Positions 24,519 through 35,849 of a stretch of 64,000 nucleotides of DNA are shown piece by piece (position 1 is the first letter of the stretch; every line of letters begins with the position of its first letter). The notes beneath the pieces are model-generated. The model did no database searches. It was not told the origin of the DNA and was given only the letters and a program-made list of their open reading frames with translations. The translations under genes and the position numbers were made by a program. The stretch comes from Paramecium sonneborni (lineage: Eukaryota > Ciliophora > Oligohymenophorea > Peniculida > Parameciidae), in assembly GCA_905182985.1 (NCBI GenBank), contig CAJJDN010000061.1:336799-400798 (forward strand). The letters run 5' to 3'.

Positions 24519-25709
24519 TCACTCCTCATAAAAGAATTAGGGAACTACACCCTAATTAATTGTTGTAGAATTATCACTAAATTCTTAGCTAAATGTAGGT
24601 TCTTCAAATTGAAATTCATCAGTTTCAAATTTACCATTAGCACCATAATAACTTAAACAACTTTGATTTGGTGTTAAAGCTTAATTTAAAATAAAAAATT
24701 ATACCAATTGTATAAGGTTTATCATATTCAATCTTAATTGCCTTAGTAAAATAGATTTTACCTATATGATTAACGAATTCCATATCATTCTTAATTATGA
24801 ATTTATCTTAGTATATTATTTTCTTACTATTTATTATTCAATATTATAATACCTATTAAGATTTGAACCTTCAAATATTTATACTTAGAAAGATAATTCT
24901 TATTCTGGCCAAGTTGTAATCTCATACAATCCTACACCTGAAAGCCATATATCATGTTTCTTTTTAGATTTTAAACATATTGCATCAGTCTCCTTCAAAT
25001 TCCATTATTCATAAGTTAATTGATATCTATTTTAACTGCTTAAGATCTTTATTTGCTTTTTTATTGGATTCTAACAAGTCTCATATAGTTTTTTTAGATC
25101 TGTCAAACACTAGTAAAAGATACTATAAATATTTACTTTCTCCAACCAAAATTTACTCTCTCTCTCAATTACTTCGGCTGTCTTTATAAGCTTTTATGCC
25201 TATTAATTAACTTCGGTATCTCTCAATATCCAAATCTATCCATCACATGTTTTTAAAAGTGGTTCTATTTTCTCTATTGCTTATTCAATCTACAATTTTG
25301 TTAATTTTTCCATATTCAATATTGATATTGATTTTTCAAATGCATCTCCAACAAATAAATCTGCTTCCAAATCTAACAATTTTATTTATTTTTCTATTTC
25401 TCTTTCTAGTTTGTTAAGGATTTCTTTTATTTCAATTAGATTTTATCTAAAAGTTTGTTTAATCTTATGATGTTTCCCAAATATTTCATTCCCCTTGTTA
25501 TGTAATTCTTATTAATTCTTTGGATTATTGGCTTTATTTAGACTATGAATTATTGTTTTAAGTGGAAATACATTCTTTACATGGTCTTAATGATATTTTA
25601 ATAAACAAAATGAACATATCAATCCTTTTTGTTAGCAATCTACTTCTAAACAAAATAAATTCAAAGGATTATCTTAATGTTCTTTGTCTTCACAATATAA
25701 GGCTTACAT
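24519..25709 (-). CDS. B-box zinc finger and PHR-like domain protein
   Basis: 379 residues with introns at 24827-24852 (26 nt) and 24680-24704 (25 nt). Residues 6-43 hold a B-box-like zinc motif: CEDKEH, CLEVDC, CSFC and HQDH give the Cys/His spacing. A helical coiled-coil middle (about 75-230) follows. From about 255 a beta-rich C-terminus (IWLSGVGLYEITTWPEQELS, DKPYTIALTPNQSCLSYYG, STTINQGVVPQFFY) fits a PHR domain as in PAM/Highwire and BTBD proteins. The order resembles TRIM-like ciliate proteins without a RING. The start codon lies 8 bp from the divergent gene's start codon. Confidence 0.75.
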
Positions 25710-25717
25710 TTAATTAA

Positions 25718-27433
25718 ATGTTAAAATTATTCAACAAAGAAAAGAAGAAAGCTCCTTAAATTCAAAATGTGCTTACTGTAGAAGAATTTTTCAAAAGAGA
25801 TGAATATGAAATCAATGATGAGTTTTGGAAAATGAATGCCACATAACTTGAAGAAACATGTAAAAAATAAGAAAAATATATCAAAAAATTGAAAAATTTA
25901 TACAGAGCAGTATAATTCATTTTTTTACTTATTCAATAGCATTTAGAGTATCTTGAATAATTGCAGATTAAACATGAAGAAGAAAAAAAGAAACTAAGAA
26001 TTGAAATTGAAGAATGGTAAATTAAAAATTGTAAGATTTAAATTGTATCATTAATATATAGAAAGCAATTTCGATCTAAAATAGTAGATAGAAGTTTAGT
26101 ATAAGTAGATGTATGAATAGTTTACTTCTTAAACCTAATAATAACAATAACCTTAAATTATAGAAGAACATAAATAAGAACCTTAAAATTCAGATTTATT
26201 AGAACTTATTGAACCAAAAGAAGAAGAAATCGAAAGATTACGAAAATAATGTATAAAAGTTTGTGAAGAAATGAGAAGATTATAAGAAGATAATGATGAT
26301 CTTAGTACTGCTTTAGATACAGAGAAATAACATAATGAGTTTTTAAGATAACAATTTGAATAATAAAAAGTCTAATTTTAATAGGAAATATCTGATTTGT
26401 AAAATAAAATTAAGAATCATTAAAATGAAGGATAAATAAATTCTTAATAATTAGAAGATAGAATAAAAAATTAAAAGGACTTAGAATCAAATATATCTGA
26501 ATTAACAACTAAAATTCATGAATTTGAAAGTAAATTGTTATAAGAAAAAATTAAAGTTGATTCAAAAAATAAAGATTGTATTCGATTAGAAGATTAAATA
26601 AATGAATTAAAAAATTAGATTGAATAAATGTCTAATTAAATAAATATATAAAAAAGTAAATTATAATTATTAGAGTCGAAAAGATAAAAAGATAAAGTAA
26701 CTATAAATGAATTAAAAAATAATATTGCAAATTAATAAAGCAATATTGAATTAATATAGTTTTAATACAAAAATGAAATTTAGAGTTTGAATTTGCAAAT
26801 TAGTGAATTTTAATTAAAAAGCAATCTCTATGAACAACTTAAAGTTTAATATGATTAGTTATAAAATTAATTGATGGATAAAAATGTCAAGATTTAATAA
26901 TTATTTCATTAGATTTCAGATTTGGAATAACAGATAGAATAGAATAATAAGTAAATTTTTAATTTAATTGAAGGTAGTTTTAGAATAGAGAAGAAAATTA
27001 GGTCTAAAAGGAAAATGAAAGAGAAAACTTAATTTAACATCTTACATTAAAGAGAGAGAATGCAAGAGTGGAAATTGAGTAATTAAATGATAAGATATTA
27101 TGTCTAATGAAGTTGGTTGATTCTATCAAACATAAAGCTAAAGCTTCATAAAATAATGATATTTAACAAATTATAAAGCATAACTCAGAAGTACTTAATA
27201 AATCAGAAACACTTTAGAAAAGCAATAGAAGAATATAATTATTTCCAACTCTCCATAAATGTCTAACAGAATTAAGAAAATTAGAAGAAAAGTGTTATAA
27301 ATTATACATTTAGACAATGATATCTGATTTTTAGAATAGAGAATCAACTATATAGATAGAAAGATATTTGAATGATATAGGAAGAAGATCTCAAGAATTA
27401 TTAGATTTGTTGGATGAAATGGGTTTAAAATGA
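25718..27433 (+). CDS. Coiled-coil protein (543 aa)
   Basis: 543 residues with introns at 25910-25939 (30 nt), 26031-26061 (31 nt) and 26951-26973 (23 nt). The N-terminal 40 residues (LTVEEFFKRDEYEINDEFWK) look globular and the rest is long coiled coil (EEEIERLRKQCIKVCEEMRR, KDLESNISELTTKIHEFESK) to a helical C-terminus (YLNDIGRRSQELLDLLDEMG). The 30-nt intron is a multiple of three with no TGA in frame, so its retention would add ten residues without breaking the protein. An alternative start at the next in-frame ATG (about 25835) would lengthen the very short upstream gap. Family not recognised. Confidence 0.78.
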
Positions 27434-27488
27434 TATAATATAATAATTAAAAATTATCATAGATTAATATTATTTTATTGAGTGATTT

Positions 27489-27867
27489 ATGAAATTAGTT
27501 AGATTTCTAATGAAACTCAAAAATGAGTAGGTGATTGTTGAGCTAAAGAATGGTACAGTGGTTTTGGGAACAATAACTGGAGTAGATGTAAGAATGAATA
27601 CTCATTTGAGCAAAGTGAAATTAACATTAAAAGGAAAAAATCCTGTAGGATTGGATCAATTAACAATAAGAGGTTTAGAAATAATAATTAATTTGAATAG
27701 GAAATAATATCAGATATTTTCACTTATCTGAGAATTTATAAATAGACAATCTATTGGTGGATGAATCAATATCTAAATCAAAAAAAGTCAAAGCAGGAAT
27801 GGAAAAGAACGATCCAAATTTTAAAAGAAAGAAAAAGAATAAGGTTACTCGGTTACCAAGAAGATGA
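27489..27867 (+). CDS. SNRPD1: Small nuclear ribonucleoprotein SmD1
   Basis: 116 residues with one 28-nt intron at 27673-27700. [37 protein letters not shown] and [14 protein letters not shown] are near-identical to SmD1 across eukaryotes, covering the Sm1 and Sm2 motifs. SmD1 is one of seven Sm proteins that ring the U-rich Sm site of spliceosomal snRNAs. The C-terminal tail is Lys-rich ([14 protein letters not shown]) and lacks the long Gly-Arg repeat found in animals and plants. Length matches the family (about 119). Confidence 0.96.
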
Positions 27868-28296
27868 GTAAGGATTTTATTGTACATCAAAAATAAAGTT
27901 ATAAAGTATTTACAATTATTTTATTAACAATTTTCTCTTTAATATAATTATTAAATTTATACTTCTTTAATATGTTTCCCTCTTAAATTATAGAATATAT
28001 GATTTATTTGAGACTAAAGAATTTTAAGTATAAAATTAGTCCTCGTTTACTTTACATTTTCTAATCTTCTAATTTATTACAATATTTTATTAAGAATAAA
28101 TTTAATCAAATTTTATTACTAATAAATTTGATTAAAACTTAATCTGTAATTTTCTTATATAGATTAAGAATACTTGAATTATTTTAAATATGTAAAATAA
28201 CATATTGGATTTTATAAATTTTTATGAATAATTATATTCTTAGTATTATTAGTTAATTAATTAATTAATTGATAAAATTCTTTTTAATAAAAAATA
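27868..28296. other. Intergenic region between co-oriented genes
   Basis: 429 bp of AT-rich sequence that must contain the SmD1 3' end and the promoter of the next gene. It includes a short TTAA-rich run near 28252-28270. No gene is visible. Confidence 0.55.
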
Positions 28297-29516
28297 ATGA
28301 TGTAAGAAGTGAGTGAAAGAAAAATATCAACGATAACAAAAAATGATAATGTTCTTGATTTAGTTAAGATCAAAGTTAGATTAGATGAACATTTTTATAT
28401 TTTTTCTCGTTTCATGATAAGCAGAATGTTAACATTATCAAGAATAAAGAAATTAGATGCAATATAGATTGCTAAAGATATAAAAAAATAATTAATAGAT
28501 AGAAATTCACTTGAAATTAGCTCAAATGAATTAGAAGCTATAATATTTTAGACGATGAATAAATTCGGATATTAAAATAACATATAAAAATATCAGATGG
28601 TTTCAAAGTACTAAATCAAAAAATCGTAGTTTCTACCGTCACAGAACACCTATGATCATTATAATTTTTGGTGCCCCAAGTATAGGAAAATCTCTTTTAG
28701 CTAATAATTTAGCAGAAAGATTAAATATTTCAAATGTTTTGTAAACTGACATCGTAGAAATGGTTATGAGAAGTATAAATCCAGAATAATTTAATTATGA
28801 TGAAAATGAAGACTTTATAACAAAATTTAAGAAAGTAAAAGAATTAGAATTAATTAAGAGAATTGCAGATTAATCAGAAGAGGAGTTTCAACTGATATTT
28901 CTAAATGTTTATCAGAAGGAAAAGCAGTCATTATAGAAGGAAGTGCTGCTATGCCTGAATATTATTTAGAAGCTATTGATAAATAAGAAATTGAAGATGA
29001 TCAAACTTAATTACAATTAATTACAAGTTTCAATTAAAATGATATTAAACTTAAAAAACCTTAAAGAAAAGACTTATTGCTTTTTAATCAATAAAAAAAA
29101 TTAAACACTTAGTTTAAAATCATATTTCCTTAACCTGATGAAGATTTTGAAGATGAAGAATAAATTCAAAAACACTTTAAATTATGCAAAGATTTGGATA
29201 AAATTGTAAATAAATAATTTAAAAATTAGGATTAATCACATTCAATGATTTTAGGCTTTTTACCTATACTATCTAGAAATGACCATTTATATAACATAGA
29301 AAATAATATGAGTAAAAAGATACCAAAGGACTTAATAGAGGAAAAGCTTAATTAATTTTAATCTATATAGAATGAGTTATTAAAATAAAGAAGCAAATGT
29401 ATTCTTTTACCTATTAATTTACATAATTTAGAAGAGACATTAGTATAATATATAAATTATTTAAGGACACAATGCATGATATTATTTTATAAAAAATCCT
29501 AGATCAATCCACTTGA
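28297..29516 (+). CDS. 2-phosphoglycerate kinase / LPA1-like P-loop kinase
   Basis: 382 residues with introns at 28608-28629 (22), 28835-28860 (26) and 29443-29465 (23 nt). Residues about 25-95 form an ATP-cone-like helical region (ISRMLTLSRIKKLDAIQIAK). The kinase core follows: IIIIFGAPSIGKSLLANNLA has the P-loop GAPSIGKS, then VLQTDIVEMVMRS and KAVIIEGSAAMPEYY with a Walker-B-like hydrophobic EG. The same ATP-cone plus P-loop order occurs in archaeal 2-phosphoglycerate kinase and plant LPA1, which acts in inositol phosphate metabolism. The substrate here is not predictable. The C-terminal half is acidic and ends with EETLDTMHDIILQKILDQST. Confidence 0.72.
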
Positions 29517-29583
29517 TGTAAAAGTGAATTGTTATTTATTTATCAAATAACAAAAAAAAGTTATGAAAAAAAAAAAATGGTTT

Positions 29584-30317
29584 TCATTCAAATTTAGAAA
29601 CAGCCAATTCTTCAGAACTATCTTCTTGCTTTATTTATAATCCATTGATAGAATTAAAACTATCTTCAGTTATTTTACTTTTTATTTCTGGAACATCAAT
29701 TTACTCTTCTATTTCATTTGCTGTTTGATTTGGACTAAAATTTGATTCTAATTGTTGACTACTCAAATAGAATTACTCATTTGTGCTTGCTTATTAATGA
29801 TTCTATGATTATTATGAAGATAATCTGTGATTATAAGATGATAATCCTAAAGGACGAGTGAATGTGCTTGAAAACTTTCCATATTTTGTTTAGTATTCAG
29901 AATTATCCCCTTCATAATATAAATCTTTCATTCCTTAGCTGACTTATGAATATTTATAACCTACTTCGTTATCAGTCTTACTATCATCAAATGGTTCATG
30001 AGAAAAATGACTACCATTTTAAAATTCTTAAGTATGTCGAAGAAAACTCTATACAGCCTTTTTTTATAATTGAGTTTAAGCTGTATATTTTGTAGAATTA
30101 GATTTTGCATATACTGGAGGTTTATTTATATTAACTTCTTCTATTACTTATAAACCAGTTGCTAATTTTATTGTTTTTTCGAGTAAACATTCTTGAGACA
30201 TCTACTTTGTTAAATTTCCACCTATTTATGCTAATTTCTTAGCTCTATTTGATGAGATTTAACATTATTATCCTTTTTAATTAAGTTCTTAATTTTATAT
30301 TTGTTATATTATTGATA

Positions 30318-30389
<72 letters not shown>

Positions 30390-31334
30390 GTTAAGATAAA
30401 CTTTTAGTTTACAATTAATTTTTAGAATTTGTAAACTATTTTTAATATTATTATTATTAAGAGTGTATTTTTTTTATGTTTTAATTTTAAGACAATGTTT
30501 ATGATTTTGTTTTCAAACCTGAATGAGCATTTTTTGGTAATTCTTAAAAGTTTAAGTTTTTTTATTTTATCTAATATTTTTTATTATCTTATTCTGTCTA
30601 AACAATTTTTTCTTAAGAATTAGAAATTGTAGATAAACGTCTTTATTATTAAGAAACTAAAGGATTCTTTCTTATCTCTGTTTTTTCTGATTATGCTCTG
30701 ATACTATTAGGCAACAGTTCTAATATTCGCTTCTCACAAATCTTCTAAATTAAACACAATCCATCACTATATTTAAGAAATTAAGTTACTTTATATGATT
30801 AAGTTGATTACCTTCATAGATTTTCTTTAATCTACAAAGTGAATGAATGCTTAACATTTTAAATTAAAGTTCTGCATCCTTAAAGAAACTTTCTATATCA
30901 AAAGAGAGACTGATCCATTTATTTGTTAGAATAAAAGCACTTGATATTTTTACTTCATCTGAACTTTTACTATATGCTTGCTATAGATTGGGACTTACTA
31001 ATATTCTAAAATACTTCAATCTATAAGTATCAGAGAATTACTTCTTATTTATTCGATAGTTCAAGTATAAATTTAAGTTTTTCAATCAAATATATTTGAA
31101 TGTACAATTTAGAACCTTTAATATAGATATCACTACTATTATGGTAATTAAATAAATTAGAAGGTCCAACTTTTAGAACAAAACCTCTATATGACAATTA
31201 ATTTATACTTTTCAAAGTTTTATCAAACATAACATTTTCAGATTATTGACACTTCAGCTCTACTAATATAGATATAACTTACCTTTACAATCAAATAAAG
31301 TGTTTTCCTGATTTATCTTTGGTAAGTGAGTCAT
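29584..31334 (-). CDS. CFAP20-domain protein with polyglutamine tract
   Basis: 559 residues with introns at 31263-31282 (20), 31014-31041 (28) and 30767-30789 (23 nt). Residues about 25-180 align by eye with the CFAP20 fold: LSYRGFVLKVGPSN, YFRILVSPNLQQAYS, then ILTNKWISLSFDIESFF and MLSIHSLCRLKKIYEG, the last matching CFAP20's HANCRIRRVYF end. CFAP20 is an inner-junction protein of ciliary doublets. A CFAP20 head with a long disordered tail is the CFAP20DC layout. The tail contains 25 consecutive Gln (30319-30393 on the plus strand), 23 of them one uninterrupted TAA run, and many Ser/Gln. The domain call is by eye and moderately sure. Confidence 0.72.
30319..30393 (-). repeat. Polyglutamine tract of 25 codons, almost all TAA
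   Basis: A trinucleotide run inside the CFAP20-domain gene. On the coding strand it reads TAA CAA followed by 23 TAA codons, all Gln in this code. It stays in frame with the flanking Gln-rich coding sequence, so it is a coding repeat rather than an intergenic microsatellite. Confidence 0.85.
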
Positions 31335-32257
31335 TAGTACAACTGTAAATATTATTTTTAATAAATCATAAAACTAATTAATGCAAAAAAGAGTTAGTGA
31401 CATTACTACTTTCAAAATTCGAGCAATAAATCTAAATGATTTGAACAAATATAATCCTTTTGAGATATCTGAAAAAGCGATTAGCCTTTTTTAAATCAAA
31501 AACTTTATTTTACCAAAGAGAATATTAAAATGCCTCAAATAATTAAGTAGATATTATTTAATCACTTTTAAACTACATCTTTGATATTTCATCTGCTGTC
31601 CCTTTTAATAATACGTGTTAAAACATATATTATCAAGTTGTAGACTATAAGTATTTTTGATGAGTTTTATAAGAATTTAGAGCATTCTCTGAAATTAATG
31701 TGCTAATTGTTTTGAATTAGGATGAATTCTATAAATTTATTATAAAGACTTCCTATTTTGAAAGTATCTACATTTTGTACAACATTTACATTGCAAGCCT
31801 ACTTATAAAAATTTTTGTTAGGAAAATTAGTTAATTCAACAGATTGATTATAAATATTTATCACTAAAGGGAATTATGAAATTAATTATAGTACCCTAGA
31901 CTTTTATGGTTGAAATTTAGTTGAAAATATCAAAAAATGGAAAATGCTTATTATAGGCCTTTATTTTAAATAATTGATTGTAAACTTTTTAACAACTAAG
32001 AAACCTAAAATAAGAATATTGGAATAGTAGTTGGAGATATAAATTGATGTGTGTTAAAATTTCAATTTTTTTTTTCAACAGTCTGAAGATTAAAAAAGCA
32101 TCTTATTTTCTCATTGTTATAATATTTTGAATTATATGGTAATTTTTGGGTTGTTGCAAACTTAAAATAAAATTATTTGTTGACTTATAAAATAGAATAA
32201 ATATATTTTCTTTTAAAATTTCTTACAAAATAATTTTTATATTATAATAAAAATAAA
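31335..32257. pseudogene. Gene-poor region with probable decayed gene on minus strand
   Basis: Between two divergent genes. On the minus strand, protein-like pieces occur in different frames: VNVVQNVDTFKIGSLYNKF and NFRECSKFLQNSSK (about 31680-31850), then HVLLKGTADEISKMQFKSDQ and LFEAFQYSLWQNKVFDLKKA (about 31480-31640). LLKGTADEI recalls the LxxKGAxE motif of P-type ATPase nucleotide-binding domains, but this is weak. I found no GT-AG intron set that joins the pieces and no convincing start codon. A plus-strand ORF at 31381-31581 (MQKRVSDITTFKIRA) overlaps it and is equally unsupported. 31860-32257 shows nothing clear. Confidence 0.35.
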
Positions 32258-33462
32258 ATGGACATATCCGAAACAAAAGAAATTTAAGAAAAATAATTTA
32301 TTTGCATAGATCCAAAGTGTGATTAATCAAATCGATTATTCAAATCGAAAAATGAAAACCATCCTCATAAATCTCATGATCATTAATTATACTCTGAATT
32401 CTAAAAACTAATTCGTGCTCAATTTCCATAATAAATTCGAGAATAAATTAATCAATAATTTAGTAAGGATGAATTAATCAAAGCAATTTAAACAAGATCA
32501 GTTTAAATGCATGAATCTGTGAAAAATTTTGAAGAAAATCTGATAAAGTATTTGTAACTCATAATGAATCATTAGAACTATCGAAGCTTATGACATTTTG
32601 GGGGCTGACAAAGCTTCTATTAATTAAGCTTTAAGTTAATTAAATGAATAAAATCCTCCTTAATAACTTAATATTTAAGGATTAATGCATGTATTAAAAT
32701 TCAATAAATTGGGTCCTTAAAAAGTATTAGAAAAATGGAAAAGAGAAAATGAAATTATACTTAAAGAACTAAGTACATAAGCAGATGCAGCCTTAAAAAC
32801 CTTAGGGAATGTAACCATTTCAAGTTATATGCATATTTAGCATTTATAAAGTCCATTGTTATTATAAAAGTAAAATATGTTTCTATTTAAAGAATGAATT
32901 ATGTATGGAGTAAGAGTTTAAAAGCTAATTCAGTAACAATTAGAGAGGATGCAACCTATGAGAAAGGAAATTCAATGGGATTAGTATGCATCTAATAGGT
33001 TTTAGAAAAAGATTAAGTTCAAAGTTTGACTATTGATATTAAAGAAAGAGCTGGAGTATTGTTAATTTTTATAATTAGAATCTTTACATAGGAGTATTAG
33101 ATATGAATGAAAGAAAGTAAAGAGGTAGAAAGACATTCAGTTTTCATGATTGGAATGAATCAGGACATGGATTATATTTACTCTATCATGGAGGATGTAT
33201 AAAAATCATTTTAAATTAGATGTTTTTAGTTCGAATGATCTATCTATAAATAGTAAAAAAGCAGGTTTTACATTTGATTAAAATGATAAGATAATTCTGA
33301 CTTGGAATGGGCCTGAGCATTCCGTGACTATCCTTAAGGTTGGGAGCAGCCATGTAATTAAAAAAATATAATAAATAGCAATTTACATTTAAAGTCAACC
33401 CTGATGGATAATACCATTTTGCTGCTGGCTTATTCAAATGTGAAATAAGGTTGCTTGATTGA
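32258..33462 (+). CDS. SPRY-like domain protein with short zinc-binding-like N-terminus
   Basis: 360 residues with five introns: 32548-32575 (28), 32870-32892 (23), 33056-33078 (23), 33197-33219 (23) and 33354-33378 (25 nt). The N-terminus has a possible half B-box (FICIDPKCDQSN, then HPHKSHDH). A helical middle spans about 55-190. The C-terminal 165 residues look like an SPRY/B30.2 domain: WSKSLKANSVTIREDATYEK, GNLYIGVLDMNERKQRGR, HGLYLLYHGGYVFSS, GFTFDQNDKIILTWN and GQYHFAAGLFKCEIRL. SPRY domains bind short peptides. The partner is unknown, and the architecture resembles TRIM-like proteins. Confidence 0.75.
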
Positions 33463-33904
33463 TCAATTTTATTCTTATAATTAAATAAAAAATTAAAGAA
33501 TTATATTTATAGATTTTTAAAAATAAATATATTATATAAATTATTATTATATAATTTATATAATTTAAGAGTCATATATATTTGCATTCATAAAGATTGA
33601 TGAGATAGATCTAAAAGAAATTAATATAAAAGTAGAAAACAAAAATTCAATTCTAATTTGAAGAAAAAATGTAGTTCAAAAAAGAATTAAATATAGTTAA
33701 AGAAAATATTCCAGAAATTTGGGATAGAGTTTTGAATTTACAAATGGCTATGAATCAGTACTCCACATTTTATATGATGATTAATCACATAGACTTTAAA
33801 AGATGTAATCGATACTCTAAAGATATTTAATTGAAATTCTTATCAAAATATAAAAAGATCAAAACAAAAGAATTTGATTTGTTTTTGATTATTTTACATT
33901 AAAC
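33463..33904. other. Intergenic region between convergent genes, with a possible short ORF
   Basis: 442 bp between two stop codons. From ATG 33669 the plus strand reads MQFKKELNIVKENIPEIWDR and MINHIDFKRCNRYSKDI, which is protein-like for about 70 residues. The frame then runs on through the antisense of the convergent coiled-coil gene to 34255 without a sensible end. It could be a gene fragment or a small gene with an unseen intron. Confidence 0.35.
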
Positions 33905-34891
33905 TCATTAAAATAAAAATTAGTTATATTATTTGCTTATAGTTCGTTGTGTGTTTTCATTGCATTTTGATTAGTTCTTTCTTTTAGAATTTGAATGGTA
34001 TTAATGTTCATATGAATTTTCATTTTCTTACTCTTATTCATTGGTTTCTATGTTAAAATTTTATTATGTTGGATAATTTATTGATAATCTATTTGATTAG
34101 TAAAGACTCTTAATATAATATGGATCTTTTTATTCTAATGTCAATGTTTTATTCATTTTTTTGATGGGACTTATCTTTGCTGATGGAAATAATGCTTCTT
34201 CTAAAGATTATTGTTTGTTTATTTAAGTATCCAATAATTATTTTTTTGTTTTTTGAATAGAACTTCCTTTTCCTAATAATTTTTCAATTTATAATTAAAA
34301 TTTCATATTCCCTTGCTATATCTATTGATTTTAGCTTTAAAGCTAAATAAATTCTTCATGCAGCTAATGTAATTTTTCACCTTCATTTTCAAAATTTTAC
34401 TAATTATGAAAATTTTCAATCTCTTACTTCAATCTCTCTACTTCTTAAGTCTTAAGTTCAAAGCGGTGATTTAAATCTAGTCTCATTAATTTTTCTTCTT
34501 TTAGTTCTTTATGTGTTCGTATAAGTTCATTCTCAAAATCGATAATTTATTGTTCTTTTATTTACTTATATTGATTAAATTTTTATTTTTCTAATCTTAA
34601 TTCTTCATCTTTTCCTTATTAATCGATTTAACTTAATAAATTCAATGGATTTCCTTCTTTTTACAATTTTGTTATTTCCCTTTGAAGATTTTATATCTCT
34701 TCGTTTGCCATTTTTTGAGCTTCTGACATTCTCTCTAATTCTTAGATAAGTATATTAATTCTTTGTAAGCAACCTTTATGTTTTTGATCTGTCATTAATG
34801 AATTTGATCTTGAAACATTAATAGTATTCCCTTCGGATTTGATTCGCTCATTTTCAATGATTGATCCTCTTTAAAAATATTAATTAAACAT
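33905..34891 (-). CDS. Coiled-coil protein (328 aa)
   Basis: 328 residues, no introns. After a Ser-rich head (MFNQYFQRGSIIENERIKSE) a coiled coil runs from about residue 40 to 215 (CLQRINILIQELERMSEAQK, IIDFENELIRTHKELKEEKL). A disordered Ser/Asn/Gln-rich tail ends in SKQYNQFLFQ. No catalytic motif is visible and the family is not recognised. The start at 34891 is the first ATG in the open frame. Confidence 0.72.
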
Positions 34892-35183
34892 AAATAAATT
34901 TAATTTTGAAATAAAGTCTAAAATAAAATCAATTAATAGCAAAAAATATGATTTGAACTTAATATTTTTTTTCTTTTGACTGATATACAAATTAAAATTA
35001 AGTAATTGTGTAAGAATTTAATAAATACACTTAATTACTTAATTAATGAGAATGATATAATGATTGAAATTTCTTGTTGATTAGTCATTATACTTATTAG
35101 CTAGAATTAATAATTTTAATAAGAGCAAAATTTTATATTTAGATAATATCAAATATTAATTATTTTATTAATTTATTTTTAAT

Positions 35184-35832
35184 ATGGCTGACGAATATGA
35201 TGAAGAATTTGGAGAGGTACAATATAACAAAAAATAGTTTAGCTTGGATTAGTAATTGGAGATTTTAACATTCCATCAAGAGCTTCCGATCTACCACTTT
35301 AATTTAAAGAACTTTTAGTTCCAAATAAAGTTTAATATGTATTTTGCACAGGAAATGTTGGAAATAGCGAAACTACAGACTGGTTGAAAACATTATCTGG
35401 AAATACACATATCGTTAAAGGTGATTTCGATGAAGCGAAAGATATTCCTGAAACAAAAATCATATAGATTGGTTCATGGAGATTAGCTTTAGTACATGGT
35501 CATCAAGTAAATATAAAAATTAACCTCTTAGGTAGTCCCTGCAGGAGATGATGAAGCTTTATATACATTTTTAAGAGAATTAGAAGCAGATGTGCTTGTG
35601 ACTGGTCATACAGGAGTTGCCAAAGTTTCTGCTGTAGAAAAGAAATATATAATAAATCCTGGATCTGCTACAGGAGGTTTTAATGGATTATAATAGTAGC
35701 TTATATTTATTATTTAGATCTATACCATCATTTTTAATCTTGGAATTTAAAAAGGAAAAAATATAAGTTTTTATCTACACATTAGATGGAGAAGTTAAAA
35801 TAGATAAGTAAGAATTGCCTTTATAGAAATGA
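35184..35832 (+). CDS. VPS29: Vacuolar sorting protein VPS29 (retromer subunit)
   Basis: 191 residues with introns at 35217-35242 (26), 35507-35531 (25) and 35696-35717 (22 nt). LGLVIGDFNIPSRASDLP, FKELLVPNKVQYVFCTGNVG, THIVKGDFDEAKDIPETKII, LALVHGHQVVPAGDDEAL, VLVTGHTGVAKVSAVEK and YIINPGSATGGFN match VPS29 throughout. VPS29 has a metallophosphoesterase fold but acts as a scaffold in the VPS26-VPS29-VPS35 retromer that recycles receptors from endosomes. The GNVG, GDFDE and GHQ positions are conserved. Length matches the family (182-190), apart from a short acidic N-terminal extension MADEYDEEFGE. Confidence 0.96.
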
Positions 35833-35849
35833 ATAAATAAAATTAAGTA

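Noticed and set aside
30319..30393. Intergenic trinucleotide microsatellite
   Set aside because: The run stays in frame with the Gln-rich coding sequence on both sides, and the whole gene length is a multiple of three.
31381..31581. Plus-strand open frame beginning MQKRVSDITTFKIRA as a gene
   Set aside because: It overlaps protein-like sequence on the other strand, ends without a recognisable domain and has no splice evidence. Kept only as a note in the relic region.
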